Source: Bacillota bacterium (lineage in GTDB: Bacteria > Bacillota > Sulfobacillia > JABLXB01). From it: DNA of 64,000 bases. The stretch spans positions 750,253 through 814,252 of the forward strand of contig JABLXB010000001.1 in assembly GCA_013178305.1 (NCBI GenBank). Direction: 5' to 3'. The notes beneath the pieces are model-generated. The model had not been told where the DNA came from. It was given only the letters and a program-made list of their open reading frames with translations, and ran no database searches. A program made the position numbers and the translations under genes. Below, one piece after another: positions 34,988 through 44,834 of this stretch (positions within the stretch are counted from its first letter, which is position 1; every line of letters starts with the position of its first letter).

Positions 34988-35935
34988 TCAACTGGTCCTG
35001 TGGCAGTAGACGACTCGCTCGATCCCGGCAAGGTCGCGGGCAATGCGCGTCGCGCCGTACAGTCCGGTCCCCGCAAACGCAACCGCCACGTCGCCGGCCT
35101 GTCCCGCGCCGACCTCGACGGCCAGCATCCCGCCATCCCGCAACAGCTGCGCCGCCTGGATCGCGATCCTACGGTACAGCGCCACGGGGTCGCCGCACCT
35201 GAGCGCCACCGCTGGCTCGAACAGCCTGACTTCCGGCTGAAGCGAGTCGAAATCCGCCGGCTCGATGTATGGAGGATTTGATGCCACGCAATCCAACACC
35301 TTCGACACGCCCATCCGAGCGACCGGTTCCAGAAGGTTCCCCTCGAGAAAGGTTATCAGTCCATCCACGCCGTGCTTCCCGGCATTCTCGCGCGCGACCT
35401 CCAGAGCGCCGGCGCTCACGTCGGTGGCGTATCCTTCAACGCGGGCCCACTCAGATGCGTATTTCGCAACGCTGACGGCGATCCCCCCGCTACCTGTCCC
35501 CACGTCGGCGAACCTGAAGACTCTTGGAACATCGGGGTCTCCAGAGTCCTCACCCGAGCCATTCGCGTCGCCCGCACGCGCGGCTCCGGCCGTCCCTCCG
35601 CGCCTCGAGAAATCCAGCACGGTCTCGACCAGTATCTCAGTCTCGGGCCTGGGAATGAGTACCCGCCGGTCCACGCGAAACTCCAGCGACATGAACTCCT
35701 GGACGCCGGTTATGTACTGCAGCGGCTCGCGCGCGCGCCTGCGGTCGAGCGCTGCGTTGAACCGCCGGACGACCTCCTCGCCCGGGTCGGCCGCGAGCGT
35801 GTAAAGCCGCGCGGTGTCCACGCCCAGGCAGTATGAAAGCAGTATGGCCGCCTCGCGGGCGGCCTCATCCCGATCCCTTATACCTGCCTGGAGCAGCGCA
35901 GCCGCCCCCAGGCCAATCGCTTCCCCGACGTTCAC
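34988..35935 (-). CDS. prmC: Release factor glutamine N5-methyltransferase
   Basis: The 315-residue enzyme methylates the GGQ glutamine of release factors using SAM. The N-terminal helical domain is followed by the methyltransferase fold with VLIPRPETEILVE, ADVGTGSGGIAVSVA and the substrate motif NPPY (SNPPYIEP). A Gly/Ala/Asp-rich insertion sits between RPETE and the SAM-binding loop (about residues 113-135). It starts at GTG four bases after prfA, whose product it modifies. Confidence 0.96.
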   Translation of the reverse strand: MNVGEAIGLGAAALLQAGIRDRDEAAREAAILLSYCLGVDTARLYTLAADPGEEVVRRFNAALDRRRAREPLQYITGVQEFMSLEFRVDRRVLIPRPETEILVETVLDFSRRGGTAGAARAGDANGSGEDSGDPDVPRVFRFADVGTGSGGIAVSVAKYASEWARVEGYATDVSAGALEVARENAGKHGVDGLITFLEGNLLEPVARMGVSKVLDCVASNPPYIEPADFDSLQPEVRLFEPAVALRCGDPVALYRRIAIQAAQLLRDGGMLAVEVGAGQAGDVAVAFAGTGLYGATRIARDLAGIERVVYCHRTS

Positions 35936-35938
35936 AGG

Positions 35939-37006
35939 CTACTCGGCGGCGGCGAGTTGTCTCGCCTGCTCGTCCGACGCCAGCGCCTCGATAACCTCGT
36001 CGATGTCCCCGTCAAGGATCGAGTCCAGCCTATACAGCGTCAGGCCGATCCTGTGATCGGTCATCCTCGACTGCGGGAAGTTGTACGTCCTGATCCTTTC
36101 GCTCCTGTCGCCGGTGCCCACCTGCGACCTCCGGGTCTGGGCGAGTTCCTCCTGTTGCGCCTGCTTGGCGATGTCGAGCAGCCTCGCACGCAGAACCCTC
36201 AACGCCCGCTCCCTGTTCTTGTGCTGGGATTTCTCGTCCTGACAGCTCACGACCAGCCCCGTCGGGATGTGGGTTACGCGCACTGCGGAATAGGTGGTAT
36301 TGACGCTCTGCCCGCCGGGGCCGCTCGAACAGAACGTGTCGATCCGCAGGTCGTTCGGGTCGATGTGCACGTCGACCTCCTCGGCCTCCGGCAGCACGGC
36401 GACGGTCGCCGTCGAGGTGTGGATCCGGCCGCCCGATTCCGTGACGGGAATTCTCTGCACGCGATGCACGCCGCTCTCGTACTTGAGCCGGCTGTACGCG
36501 CCCTCTCCCTCGACAGCGAATATCACTTCCTTGAACCCGCCCAGGTCGGTCGGGCTCGTGCTCACGAGTTCCGTGCGCCAGCCCTGCCGTTCCGCGTATC
36601 GACCGTACATCCTGTACAGGTCCCCTGCGAAAAGGGCCGCCTCCTCGCCCCCCGTGCCCGCGCGGATCTCCACGATGACGTCCTTTTCGTCATTGGGGTC
36701 CTTCGGCAGCATCAGGACGCGGAGCTCCTGCGCGAGGCTGTCGCGGCGCGCCTCCAGTTCCGCCATCTCTGACTCGACCATCTGCCTGAATTCGGGGTCC
36801 CCGTCATCCGCAAGAAGGCTCCTCGCGTCCTCCAGGCCCTTGAGCGTCGCCTTGTACTCGCGGAACTTCTCGACCAGCGGCCTCAGGCGCTTGTGCTCCT
36901 TCGCCACCTTCTGGAACTCCTGCGGGACGGAGAACACCCTGGGGTCCTCCATCGCCGCCGAGAGCCTGGTATAGGTTTGTTCGATATTCTCGAGTTTCTC
37001 TAACAT
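35939..37006 (-). CDS. prfA: Peptide chain release factor 1
   Basis: The 355-residue RF1 recognises UAA and UAG. The stop-codon reading tripeptide is PVT (RF1-type PxT) in [20 protein letters not shown]. The GGQ motif is in [16 protein letters not shown]. The [12 protein letters not shown] segment and overall length are typical. It is directly upstream of prmC and downstream of the DUF1385 gene. Confidence 0.98.
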   Translation of the reverse strand: MLEKLENIEQTYTRLSAAMEDPRVFSVPQEFQKVAKEHKRLRPLVEKFREYKATLKGLEDARSLLADDGDPEFRQMVESEMAELEARRDSLAQELRVLMLPKDPNDEKDVIVEIRAGTGGEEAALFAGDLYRMYGRYAERQGWRTELVSTSPTDLGGFKEVIFAVEGEGAYSRLKYESGVHRVQRIPVTESGGRIHTSTATVAVLPEAEEVDVHIDPNDLRIDTFCSSGPGGQSVNTTYSAVRVTHIPTGLVVSCQDEKSQHKNRERALRVLRARLLDIAKQAQQEELAQTRRSQVGTGDRSERIRTYNFPQSRMTDHRIGLTLYRLDSILDGDIDEVIEALASDEQARQLAAAE

Positions 37007-37095
37007 GGCTTACCTCTCAGTCCGGCGGATACACGGCGGATACACGGTGGCTGCCTGGCGATCACCCGGCGAATACCGGCGGCTGTCTCTTGCGG

Positions 37096-38007
37096 CTACC
37101 TCGCGGCTTCGAACGCCTTCAGGGCCACCTCTATCATCGAATCATCCGGTTGCCGCGTTGTGAACCGCTGCAGGCTCATCCCGGGCCACGCCAGCGCCCT
37201 CGCCAGAGGGGATGACAGCCTGGATGTCGCCCTCATCACCTCATAGGATATCCCCGCCACCACGGGCAGGAGCAATAGCCTTAACACGATTCGCCGAATC
37301 ACGCCCGGCCAGCCGAAGAACGAAAACAGCACCACGCTGGTCATGGCGACGATCAGCAGGAAGCTCGTCCCGCACCTCGGGTGGATGGGGCCCATCTTCC
37401 GCGCCGACTCGACCGTCAGTTCGAGCCCCCTGTCGTACGCGTTTATCACCTGGTGCTCGGCCCCGTGGTAAGCGAGGACGCGCTGGATGTCCTTGAACCT
37501 GCTGATGCTCCACAGGTAGCCGAGCAGTATCACCAGCCGCAGCACTCCCTCGACCAGGTTGAGCAGGAATCCGCTCAGGCCGAGCCTGGACCTCAGGAAC
37601 GAAACGAGGAGCGTCGGCGCCACGATGAACAGCCCCACTGCAAACGCGACCGAGAATGCTACCGTAGCAGCCATCTCGCCCTTCCCAATCTGCTCGTCCT
37701 CGCCCAGTCCGACATTCGCGGAGAAGACGAGCGCGCTGACACCCACCGTAAGCGATTCTACCAGCGAGGCCACGCCCCTGAACACCGGCAGGGCGAGCAC
37801 GCGATACCTCCTCGACAACGGGACGCGGTTTTCGGAGGTGACGAGTATCGTGCCGTCAGGCTTACGTACGGCGATGCCGACCTTCTCCGGGCCGCGCATC
37901 ATAACGCCCTCAATCACGGCCTGCCCGCCGTACAGCCTGCCGCGGCCACCGCCCGCCGGCGCGCCGTTGCGCTGTGCTATTTCGCCCTCATTCCGGAATG
38001 CAGTCAC
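37096..38007 (-). CDS. DUF1385 membrane protein
   Basis: The 303-residue integral membrane protein begins with the DUF1385 signature GGQAVIEGVMMRGPEKVGIAVR and contains YHGAEHQVINAYDRG and HPRCGTSFLLIVAMTSVVLFS, in which conserved His, Glu and Cys residues could bind a metal. It has about five or six hydrophobic segments. The function is not established. The position between rpmE and prfA is common in clostridia. Confidence 0.9.
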   Translation of the reverse strand: MTAFRNEGEIAQRNGAPAGGGRGRLYGGQAVIEGVMMRGPEKVGIAVRKPDGTILVTSENRVPLSRRYRVLALPVFRGVASLVESLTVGVSALVFSANVGLGEDEQIGKGEMAATVAFSVAFAVGLFIVAPTLLVSFLRSRLGLSGFLLNLVEGVLRLVILLGYLWSISRFKDIQRVLAYHGAEHQVINAYDRGLELTVESARKMGPIHPRCGTSFLLIVAMTSVVLFSFFGWPGVIRRIVLRLLLLPVVAGISYEVMRATSRLSSPLARALAWPGMSLQRFTTRQPDDSMIEVALKAFEAAR

Positions 38008-38093
38008 CAGTCAGCCCCCGTCCGGTGAGTTGTCACATAGCCCACCAGCTTATTCATCCCGCTATTCATCCGGGCGCTATTCACCCGTCAAAT

Positions 38094-38120
38094 GAAAAAC
38101 AGAGCCCTCTCGAGCCCTGT
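38094..38120 (-). terminator. Terminator of rpmE
   Basis: ACAGGGCTC, GAGA and GGGCTCTGT on the minus strand form a nine-pair stem (two wobble pairs), followed by TTTTTC. It lies just after the rpmE stop. Confidence 0.85.
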
Positions 38121-38133
38121 TCCACGTCGCCCG

Positions 38134-38334
38134 CTATTCCAGACCGTACTTCCTCTTGAACCTCTCGACGCGCCCGCCTGTGTCGATGATCTTCTGGACG
38201 CCCGTGAAGAACGGGTGGCACTTCGAGCATATCTCGACCTTGATGTTCTTCTTCGTCGAGCCTACCTCGTATACCGCCCCACAGGCGCAGGTGACCCTGG
38301 TTTTCTCGTACTTCGGATGGATTTTGTCTTTCAC
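38134..38334 (-). CDS. rpmE: Ribosomal protein bL31 (zinc form)
   Basis: The 66-residue large-subunit protein keeps the zinc ligands of the C+ form: [13 protein letters not shown] and [12 protein letters not shown], giving four cysteines. The C-terminus [10 protein letters not shown] is typical. The start is GTG after AGAGGTGAT. It has its own sigma-A promoter at 38384-38412 and a terminator behind, so it can be made apart from rho. Confidence 0.96.
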   Translation of the reverse strand: MKDKIHPKYEKTRVTCACGAVYEVGSTKKNIKVEICSKCHPFFTGVQKIIDTGGRVERFKRKYGLE

Positions 38335-38383
38335 TATGAATCACCTCTAGCAGAGCCTTGGCCAATCGTGCGATAACATTGTG

Positions 38384-38412
38384 ATTATAGCACAGGCCCT
38401 CCGAGGGTTCAA
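38384..38412 (-). promoter_or_regulatory. Sigma-A promoter of rpmE
   Basis: TTGAAC, a 17-base spacer and TATAAT on the minus strand, starting 36 bases after the rho stop. The start point near 38377 gives a leader of about 43 bases. Confidence 0.88.
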
Positions 38413-38447
38413 TCGCGTGATGCGGCCGCGCCCCGTCAGCGAGTTTC

Positions 38448-39698
38448 TTACCGAAGCTCCTTCGTCAGCGAGCCCAGGAAGTCCTTATTCGAGCGGGTTT
38501 TGCCGAGCTTGTCGATGAGCATCTCGAGCACCGTGGACGGCTCGCGGTCGTTGGTTACCTTGCGGAGCATCCACATGATCTCCAGTTCGTCCGGCCTGAA
38601 CAGGAGCTCTTCCTTGCGAGTGCCGGACCTCTTGATATCGATCGCGGGGAATATGCGGCGCTCGGCGAGCTTCCTGTCCAGGTGGAGTTCCATGTTGCCC
38701 GTGCCCTTGAACTCCTCGTAAATAACGTCATCCATCCGGCTGCCGGTGTCGATGAGCGCGGTGGCCAGAACCGTGAGGCTGCCACCTTCCTCGATGTTTC
38801 GCGCCGCGCCGAAGAACCGCTTGGGCTTGTGGAACGCCGTGGGGTCCATGCCGCCGCTGAGCGTGCGCCCCGACGGCGGGAGCACGAGGTTGTACGCCCT
38901 GGCGAGCCTCGTTATGCTATCGAGGAGTATCACGACGTCCTTCTTGTGCTCTACCAGCCTCTTCGCGCGCTCGAGCACCATTTCCGAGACCCTCACGTGG
39001 TTCTCGGGGATCTCGTCGAACGTCGAGCTGATGACCTCCCCGCGCACCGACCGTTCCATGTCGGTGACTTCCTCCGGCCGCTCATCCACGAGCAGCACCA
39101 TCAGGTAGACCTCGGGAAAATTCGTAGTGATGGCGTTTGCGATCTTCTTGAGGAGGACCGTCTTGCCGGCCTTGGGGGGCGACACGATCAGGCCTCGCTG
39201 CCCGGCGCCTATTGGCGCTATGAGGTCTACGAGGCGTGTGGCTGTCTCGTCCCTCGCGGTCTCGAGCACCAGGCGGCGATTCGGGAACGTGGGGGTGAGG
39301 CCGTCAAAGTAGGGCCTCTCTCTGGCGATGTCGGGGTTGACCCCGTTCACTGCCTCGACGCGCAGGAGGCCGTAATACCTCTCGCTGTCCTTCGGGGGTC
39401 TGACCTGGCCTGAGATGAGGTCCCCTGTCCTGAGGTCGAACCGGCGTATCTGGGACGGCGATACGTAGATGTCCTCGCGGCTGGGTAGGTAGAAGTTCGG
39501 GCGAAGGAACCCGAAGCCGTCGGGCATGATCTCGAGTATGCCCTCCGCGAATATCAGCCCACCCTGTTCTGTCCTTGTCTTCAGGATTTCCAGTATCAGT
39601 TCTTTCTTTCTGAGGGCGGAGTAGCCGGTGATGTTCAGGTCCCTGGCGACCTTCTGCAGTTCAACCAGGGTTTTGGCTTCGAGCTCGCCGATGCTCAA
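38448..39698 (-). CDS. rho: Transcription termination factor Rho
   Basis: The 416-residue hexameric RNA helicase ends untranslated transcripts. The N-terminal [13 protein letters not shown] helix, the RNA-binding cold-shock-like domain with [33 protein letters not shown], and the motor domain with [12 protein letters not shown] (Walker A) and [18 protein letters not shown] are intact. The start is TTG after GAGGTGA. A leader of about 340 bases precedes it, with an early terminator (see 39955-40040). Confidence 0.97.
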   Translation of the reverse strand: MSIGELEAKTLVELQKVARDLNITGYSALRKKELILEILKTRTEQGGLIFAEGILEIMPDGFGFLRPNFYLPSREDIYVSPSQIRRFDLRTGDLISGQVRPPKDSERYYGLLRVEAVNGVNPDIARERPYFDGLTPTFPNRRLVLETARDETATRLVDLIAPIGAGQRGLIVSPPKAGKTVLLKKIANAITTNFPEVYLMVLLVDERPEEVTDMERSVRGEVISSTFDEIPENHVRVSEMVLERAKRLVEHKKDVVILLDSITRLARAYNLVLPPSGRTLSGGMDPTAFHKPKRFFGAARNIEEGGSLTVLATALIDTGSRMDDVIYEEFKGTGNMELHLDRKLAERRIFPAIDIKRSGTRKEELLFRPDELEIMWMLRKVTNDREPSTVLEMLIDKLGKTRSNKDFLGSLTKELR

Positions 39699-39954
39699 AC
39701 ACAGTCACCTCGTTAGGATTGGTTTCCAATTGATGGGGGCGTTATACAGAGGCAATTCCGTACGGACACCCGGCAGATGCGTGACAACCCCTGACAAACG
39801 TACGCATGTCAGGCGTATTCCCGCGCATTTATCGGGCATACCGCGGCGAATTGCGGGCGAACGGGCGTATTTCGACAGGCTGATATCCTCCACCGGGACC
39901 TGGTGCGAAACTTGTCCCCTCCTACGGGGTTACAGAACAGGGGCTTTCCCGCTT
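39699..39954 (-). other. Rho leader region without a convincing gene
   Basis: About 255 bases between the terminator at 39955-39994 and the rho TTG. It contains several short inverted repeats (for example ACATGCGTACGTTTGT and CCCCGTAGGAGGGG on the minus strand). A 62-codon open frame at 39705-39893 lacks family resemblance and I do not call it. The region may be the target of autogenous Rho control, which is known for rho in other bacteria. Confidence 0.5.
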
Positions 39955-40040
39955 CGAAAAAACTGGGCCTCCGCTCTTGGTAACCGAAGGCCCCCCTAGC
40001 AAAAACCGAGGAGGATGAAATTATGTAGGCCACTACCCAA
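39955..40040 (-). ncRNA. Short promoter-to-terminator transcript upstream of rho (sRNA or attenuated leader)
   Basis: The sigma-A promoter at 40046-40074 would start RNA near 40039. After about 45 bases comes a stem GGGCCT...AGGCCC (39963-39994) followed by AGTTTTTTC, an intrinsic terminator. The product would be about 85 bases long. Its first, probably unpaired part carries CATCCTCCTCGG, in which CCTCCTC is complementary to Shine-Dalgarno sequences. I cannot decide between an independent small RNA and a premature-termination leader of rho. Confidence 0.55.
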
Positions 40041-40045
40041 ATATT

Positions 40046-40074
40046 AGTCTACCATCCTGTTTTTTCACAGTCAA
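40046..40074 (-). promoter_or_regulatory. Sigma-A promoter of the rho leader / small RNA
   Basis: TTGACT, a 17-base spacer and TAGACT on the minus strand. It lies about 90 bases after the tal stop, so rho need not depend on the tal transcript. Confidence 0.75.
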
Positions 40075-40161
40075 GGTAGTAACCCACGATTTTCCCTCGA
40101 TTTTTGTGAACGACGGGGTCTCGTGGAGTCGCAGCCTTCCCGGGGCCGGCCGTCCGGGCCC

Positions 40162-40815
40162 CTACTTTCCCCCGGTAACCTTCGCCCAGTCGTCAAGGAA
40201 CCTCTTGATGCCCTGATCGGTCAGCGGATGCTTCATCATCTGTTGCAACACGGCGAACGGTATCGTGGCCACATCGGCGCCCGCCAGCGCCGCCTGCGTG
40301 ACGTGTGCGGGATGCCTCATACTCGCCGCGATCACCTGCGTCTTTATCCCGTAGTTGCGGAATACCGTGACGAGATCGCTCACGACCTGCATCCCGTCCA
40401 TGTTTATGTCATCGATCCTGCCAACGAACGGGCTCACGTAGGTCGCGCCCGCCACGGCCGCCAGTAGTCCCTGGTTCGCCGAGAATATCAGGGTCACGTT
40501 GGTCTTTATTCCCTCCGCCGTAAGCCGGTATACGGCCTTCAGCCCTTCCGCGGTCATGGGGATCTTGACTACCACGTTGGGAGCAACGGCGGCCAGTTCC
40601 CGGCCTTCCCTTACCATACCGTCGGCGTCCAGGCTCAGGACCTCCGCACTCAGGGGGCCCTTCACGATCTCGGCTATCTTCTTTACGACCTGCTTCATGT
40701 CGGCCGTTTTCTCCTTGGCTACGAGCGAGGGGTTGGTCGTGACCCCCGCCAGGACACCCCAGGAGGCGGCCTCACGGATCTCCTCAATGTTGGCAGTGTC
40801 GATGAATATCTTCAC
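40162..40815 (-). CDS. tal: Transaldolase / fructose-6-phosphate aldolase family protein
   Basis: The 217-residue protein starts [13 protein letters not shown] and belongs to the small transaldolase subfamily (TalC, YwjH). The Schiff-base Lys is in NVVVKIPMT, and [20 protein letters not shown] and SPFVGRIDD are conserved. It moves a three-carbon unit in the pentose phosphate pathway, or cleaves fructose-6-phosphate. The start is GTG 40815 after GGAGTGA. In B. subtilis ywjH lies near rho too. Confidence 0.95.
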   Translation of the reverse strand: MKIFIDTANIEEIREAASWGVLAGVTTNPSLVAKEKTADMKQVVKKIAEIVKGPLSAEVLSLDADGMVREGRELAAVAPNVVVKIPMTAEGLKAVYRLTAEGIKTNVTLIFSANQGLLAAVAGATYVSPFVGRIDDINMDGMQVVSDLVTVFRNYGIKTQVIAASMRHPAHVTQAALAGADVATIPFAVLQQMMKHPLTDQGIKRFLDDWAKVTGGK

Positions 40816-40864
40816 GCTGATCACTCCGATTCTATCGGGGGTACGCCCGGCAGTGCGTTCCTGG

Positions 40865-41566
40865 CTATTCAGGCTCGCCCGAATCCCTTCCACCTTCCCC
40901 CACACGGCGGCCAATCCTGGCCGGCTTGGCCCCGACTCCGCCAGCCGCCGGCGATGCGAGCTCCACGGACACGACTCCTTCATCGTAGAGTATTTCCGGC
41001 GCCGGTTGTGCGTACGCCCGTTCGCCAACCTCCGGATCGCCCACGGGTGCGAACAGGCTCGTGCCGCACTTAGCGCACCATAGCTCCACGCCCCTGGGAT
41101 ACGCTTCGATCTCAAGCGAGGTATCGCAGCGCGAGCACCTGAGCTTTCCCTTGTCGTCCAGGGCAGCCAGCTTCGTGAGGATGCCCAGGCCCGCATCGGG
41201 GTCGTCGAAAAGGGCGGCTACTTTGCTTAGCCCCTCCTCGCGGATATCCGCAACCTTGAGGAGCCCCCACATCGGCCCTATGTAGCCGATCTCGGCGCTC
41301 GTGTCCGGGCAGAGGATGGACTTGATGTCTCTCGACCAGAACGCCTTGTCTCCGAACTTGAAGAGGTGGACGCCGTCACAAAGAAAGCAGGAAAGCTGGA
41401 GCCACACGTCCGTGCCTTTCCTGCTCGCCGTCAGGATGTGTTGTCCACAGGAGCACTGGAACTCGCGCCTGCTGGACTTGAGCGAGAACAGCGACACCGG
41501 GAAGATGTTCGTGTTTCCACAGGCCGAGCACCGCAAGGCGATCCCTGTCTGCCTGCGAGTTAGCAT
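40865..41566 (-). CDS. Zinc-ribbon protein of unknown function
   Basis: The 233-residue protein carries several Cys pairs: RCSACG and QCSCG near the N-terminus, SCFLCDG next, and CSRC...CAKCG in the second half. They suggest two zinc-ribbon modules flanking a helical segment (about residues 100-150). The C-terminal part is Gly/Ala-rich and poorly ordered. No enzyme motif is visible. The start ATG 41566 follows AAAGGGGGC. It stands between the kal-like gene and tal in the same direction. Zinc-ribbon proteins of this kind are common in sporulating Firmicutes but I cannot name the family. Confidence 0.75.
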   Translation of the reverse strand: MLTRRQTGIALRCSACGNTNIFPVSLFSLKSSRREFQCSCGQHILTASRKGTDVWLQLSCFLCDGVHLFKFGDKAFWSRDIKSILCPDTSAEIGYIGPMWGLLKVADIREEGLSKVAALFDDPDAGLGILTKLAALDDKGKLRCSRCDTSLEIEAYPRGVELWCAKCGTSLFAPVGDPEVGERAYAQPAPEILYDEGVVSVELASPAAGGVGAKPARIGRRVGEGGRDSGEPE

Positions 41567-41716
41567 CGGGCGCCCCCTTTCCGCGCATACCTTCGCTGGA
41601 GAGGGGGAAATTCCTTTCGCCTGTCGATGGGTTGAGGGGCCGCGGCGCGGGGCCACATTGCTGGTCGTCTCGACGAAGCCACAACAGAGCCCACGGCGCC
41701 GCTGCCGAGGCCCCGT

Positions 41717-42112
41717 CTAACCCTCGTGCTTGAACCTCTGCAGTTGCTTTGGGACAACGCATGTACCGGTCGCCCTACCCACCAGCACGGGTTCTTTGAG
41801 GACCTCCGCTGCCGACGGATTGTTCGGGTCGTGGAGGGACGAGATCACCTTCCACGCCTCGAACTCCATCTTGCGGGAGGTGTTTCCGGCCTTCGTAATC
41901 CGGCCTTTTATCTCGAGATAGTCGCCCGCGTAGATGGGCGCCTTGAATTCAACCATGTCGTACGCCGCGAACAGCCCCTCGTCGCCGTCGTAGCGGATGA
42001 GTATCTCCGTCGCGACGTCGCCGAAGAGCTCCATCATCCTGGCGCCGGCGACCAGGCCGCCGCCGTAATGTGCGTCGTGTTCACCGATCCTGACGCGAAG
42101 CATGGCTTCCAT
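41717..42112 (-). CDS. kal: Hot-dog fold enzyme, 3-aminobutyryl-CoA ammonia-lyase (Kal) like
   Basis: The 131-residue protein resembles the Kal family of the lysine fermentation pathway: [21 protein letters not shown] near the N-terminus, [10 protein letters not shown], and [11 protein letters not shown] followed by [11 protein letters not shown]. It would remove ammonia from 3-aminobutyryl-CoA to give crotonyl-CoA. The usual partners (kamA, kamDE, kdd, kce) are not in this window, so here it is a lone copy, and another hot-dog acyl-CoA activity is possible. The start is ATG after GGAGGT. Confidence 0.72.
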   Translation of the reverse strand: MEAMLRVRIGEHDAHYGGGLVAGARMMELFGDVATEILIRYDGDEGLFAAYDMVEFKAPIYAGDYLEIKGRITKAGNTSRKMEFEAWKVISSLHDPNNPSAAEVLKEPVLVGRATGTCVVPKQLQRFKHEG

Positions 42113-42167
42113 CGCTTTGTACCTCCGTCGTAGAACACTGGGCTTATCGAAGCTATGAGCCGGGCTC

Positions 42168-44789
42168 TTACGGGGTTTTCGGCTCCAATTTGTAGTCCAG
42201 ACCGAGCCTGATGGCTATCTCCTTCGTCCGCGGACCCTCGTTCGCGAGTTCGGGACTGGTTTTCAGGGCTTCCTTGAGCTTCTGGCCGGCCGTGCTGTGA
42301 TCCCCGGTAGCAGCTATCATCATAGCCTCCCAGAATACCGCCTTGGCCTTCACCACCGGGTCGGCATCGGCCAGCGCAGGTTTAAGTTCATCATACATGG
42401 CCTCGCGCTGTCCAAGGAAGAACTTCGCTTGTGCACGGTATACCCCCATCATCGGGGTGGCCTTCAGCTGCGCTTCGGGCAGTACGAACCTCCTGTATCG
42501 CTCAGGTATACTGGCGTTGGTTTTCTCCAGCGCTACAAGCACGTCGAGTCCCATGGTGAGCGCCTTCCTGGCCTCGTCCGGCTTGCCGCTCAGCGCCAGG
42601 CGCTTTCCGCTCTCCACGTATAACCCCGTCAGCACCTCGTAGCCAAGGGACAGGAATCTGTTGTTGGATATCGCTATCTTGGCGTGTTCAAGCGCCGCGT
42701 CGGGCTGGCCAGAATTGAAGAGGATTGCCGAGTAGTGAAGCCTCATAGCCGCATCGTAGGGGCTAAGGCTGACCGCCGCGGCTAAGGAGTCAAGGGCCTT
42801 CTTAGCCAGGTCCCTGTCGCGCTTGGCGTTGGCCAGGGTCTCATACCACTGCCCGAGATCGGCTCTAGTTGACGCACTCAATGGGTCAAACGTCGCGGCT
42901 CTTTGAAGCAGGGAAATGGCTTCATCCGGTTTGCGCTGGGCCCATGCGTTTATCGCCCTGGTACTATACAGCCCACCAAGGGACAGGCTCGCGGTCAAGA
43001 GGATGGCCAGGGCGAACGACCCGAGGGCCACACGGTGACCCAGCCTTCCTGTCAGAGCAGCATCAAGGCGCGATACCAGGCGCGCGCCACGGGTCCCCGC
43101 ATGGTGCGTACGCGGACGGCCGTCCTCAGCGAGCGATGACAGCGGCGTGGCAATCTGTGAACCGCGATATACAACTCCGGCCATCGCCCACAGGAACACG
43201 GCGACAGCAGGGAGGCTCAGACTGAAATCCAGGGCACCGTGCAGACCCAGCCCGGCGGCCGCGACTCCCGCTCCACAAACGGTGGTCCGGAGGCCGGCGC
43301 TTTGGCTGGTGTTCCGCATGGTTGTCCACACTGCCCTCAGCAGACAAAGCCAGAAGGCCATGAACAGGAAGAATCCGATGAGTCCCGTGTCAACGAGAAC
43401 CTGGGCGAAGTGGTTGTGTACGAGCTTAGTATAATACGGATAAGCCTTGTATTTGTGATAGACCAGCGCCCAGCCTCCACCACCCGTCCCCGTTATCGGG
43501 TGGCGGAGCACGATGCGAGCGGCGTCCAGGGGCCATATTATCCGTTCCTGCAGGCTCTGATCGGACAGGGCAAAAGACTGGAGGCGCGCCAGCGGCCCTG
43601 CAGTCTGAGTCTTCCCCAGCAACAGCGCACCAGCCGCCAACGCCAGGATCAGTCCAACCGCAATAATAACAGTAACGAGGACACGGGAGCCCGCGTTGTG
43701 TTTCAACGACCGGTTGAGAGGGCACGAAGCCAGTCTTCCGCCAACAGCTGCCGACAGGAGGCAACACAGGATTGCGATAACGACCAGCGCACATGCCCCC
43801 GCAGCCGAATAGCCCAATACACACGTCCACGCTCTGGCAGCATTGAGCGGTTCCAGGTGGGAGCTGAAGCGCGTAGCTGCGACAGTCCCTGCGACCACGC
43901 TAACGACAACATACAGCAACGCGTGCGCCTTATGAGTCCAGGGCACTCCCACGATGAAGAGGGCCGCGACTACAGGAAAGACGAGCCATGCCGCCCGGGA
44001 CTGGGTCAGTACAAATCCAGCGAAGGCGAAGGGTCCCGCCGAACCCCAAATGATTGGCTCGACGAAGTATAGTCCACTTACGCCGGTTCCACTCGCAGTC
44101 ACACCGGCCGTAAGGGAGGCTATTCGCCGACTTTGCAGGCCAACCGTCGCCTTGAGCCAGGCGGTGGCAACAGCAAAGAACGAGGCTATGAGGGCCGACG
44201 CAGCGGTGTTAGCATACTGTAGTGTCGAAAAAAGACGGCCGCCTTCCCAGGCGGAGGGGTAGACGAACACCTTCGTCGCCGTTGTCATTCCCACGACGGT
44301 GATCATTACGCCAGAGACGCCCACAACCTTGATGATCAGATCCAGGTCTTGTTCCCGAGTGGCAGATTCAGCGACCAACCACATTACCGCCACGAGCATT
44401 CCGGCCGTGAGCGCCTCGCCCAGGGCGCTTCGAATCGATGCTGCACCGGGTATCGCGATTACGTATGCAGCTGCCACGCCAATAGCGGAAAGCCCCAGCC
44501 CCCCGCGGGGAAGCACCGCTCTGGCGCCACCCGCCCTGTAGCGCGTTGCCACAAGCCACACAATCCCCAGCGCGAATGTGACTATCTCCGCGACGAACCT
44601 CTGCTTCTCGAAATAGAGCCCCTGGAAGTAGGGTGCGGCAAAGACGAACACACACAGGGCGTACAACGTGAGGCGAGACAGGGGATCCCTGCTGGCAGGC
44701 TCAAGGGATGCCACTGCGACTTCGCGGGTCGCGCTAACGGTTGTGAGTGCCGAACCGGCGGCTTGACTGGTACGCTTCCGCTTCGACAA
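42168..44789 (-). CDS. O-antigen ligase/polymerase-like membrane protein with TPR tail
   Basis: The 873-residue protein has about 11-13 hydrophobic segments in its first 580 residues. A Wzy_C/WaaL-like region with the periplasmic loop ([30 protein letters not shown], about residues 440-480, with the conserved His-Asn-His) follows. The C-terminal third (about 620-870) is made of TPR-like helical pairs. Such proteins join or polymerise surface glycans, and the TPR part may bind partner proteins or glycan. The start is TTG after GAGGTGGAGG. It follows the subtilisin-like and SLH genes by 45 bases, pointing to a cell-surface operon. Confidence 0.88.
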   Translation of the reverse strand: MSKRKRTSQAAGSALTTVSATREVAVASLEPASRDPLSRLTLYALCVFVFAAPYFQGLYFEKQRFVAEIVTFALGIVWLVATRYRAGGARAVLPRGGLGLSAIGVAAAYVIAIPGAASIRSALGEALTAGMLVAVMWLVAESATREQDLDLIIKVVGVSGVMITVVGMTTATKVFVYPSAWEGGRLFSTLQYANTAASALIASFFAVATAWLKATVGLQSRRIASLTAGVTASGTGVSGLYFVEPIIWGSAGPFAFAGFVLTQSRAAWLVFPVVAALFIVGVPWTHKAHALLYVVVSVVAGTVAATRFSSHLEPLNAARAWTCVLGYSAAGACALVVIAILCCLLSAAVGGRLASCPLNRSLKHNAGSRVLVTVIIAVGLILALAAGALLLGKTQTAGPLARLQSFALSDQSLQERIIWPLDAARIVLRHPITGTGGGGWALVYHKYKAYPYYTKLVHNHFAQVLVDTGLIGFFLFMAFWLCLLRAVWTTMRNTSQSAGLRTTVCGAGVAAAGLGLHGALDFSLSLPAVAVFLWAMAGVVYRGSQIATPLSSLAEDGRPRTHHAGTRGARLVSRLDAALTGRLGHRVALGSFALAILLTASLSLGGLYSTRAINAWAQRKPDEAISLLQRAATFDPLSASTRADLGQWYETLANAKRDRDLAKKALDSLAAAVSLSPYDAAMRLHYSAILFNSGQPDAALEHAKIAISNNRFLSLGYEVLTGLYVESGKRLALSGKPDEARKALTMGLDVLVALEKTNASIPERYRRFVLPEAQLKATPMMGVYRAQAKFFLGQREAMYDELKPALADADPVVKAKAVFWEAMMIAATGDHSTAGQKLKEALKTSPELANEGPRTKEIAIRLGLDYKLEPKTP

Positions 44790-44834
44790 GCCTCCACCTC
44801 TTCTGCCGATCGAGGCCGGTTCGGGCGCTTTTCC

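Noticed and set aside
39705-39893. 62-codon minus-strand reading frame in the rho leader
   Set aside because: No family resemblance and no well-placed ribosome-binding site; it lies in a structured leader.
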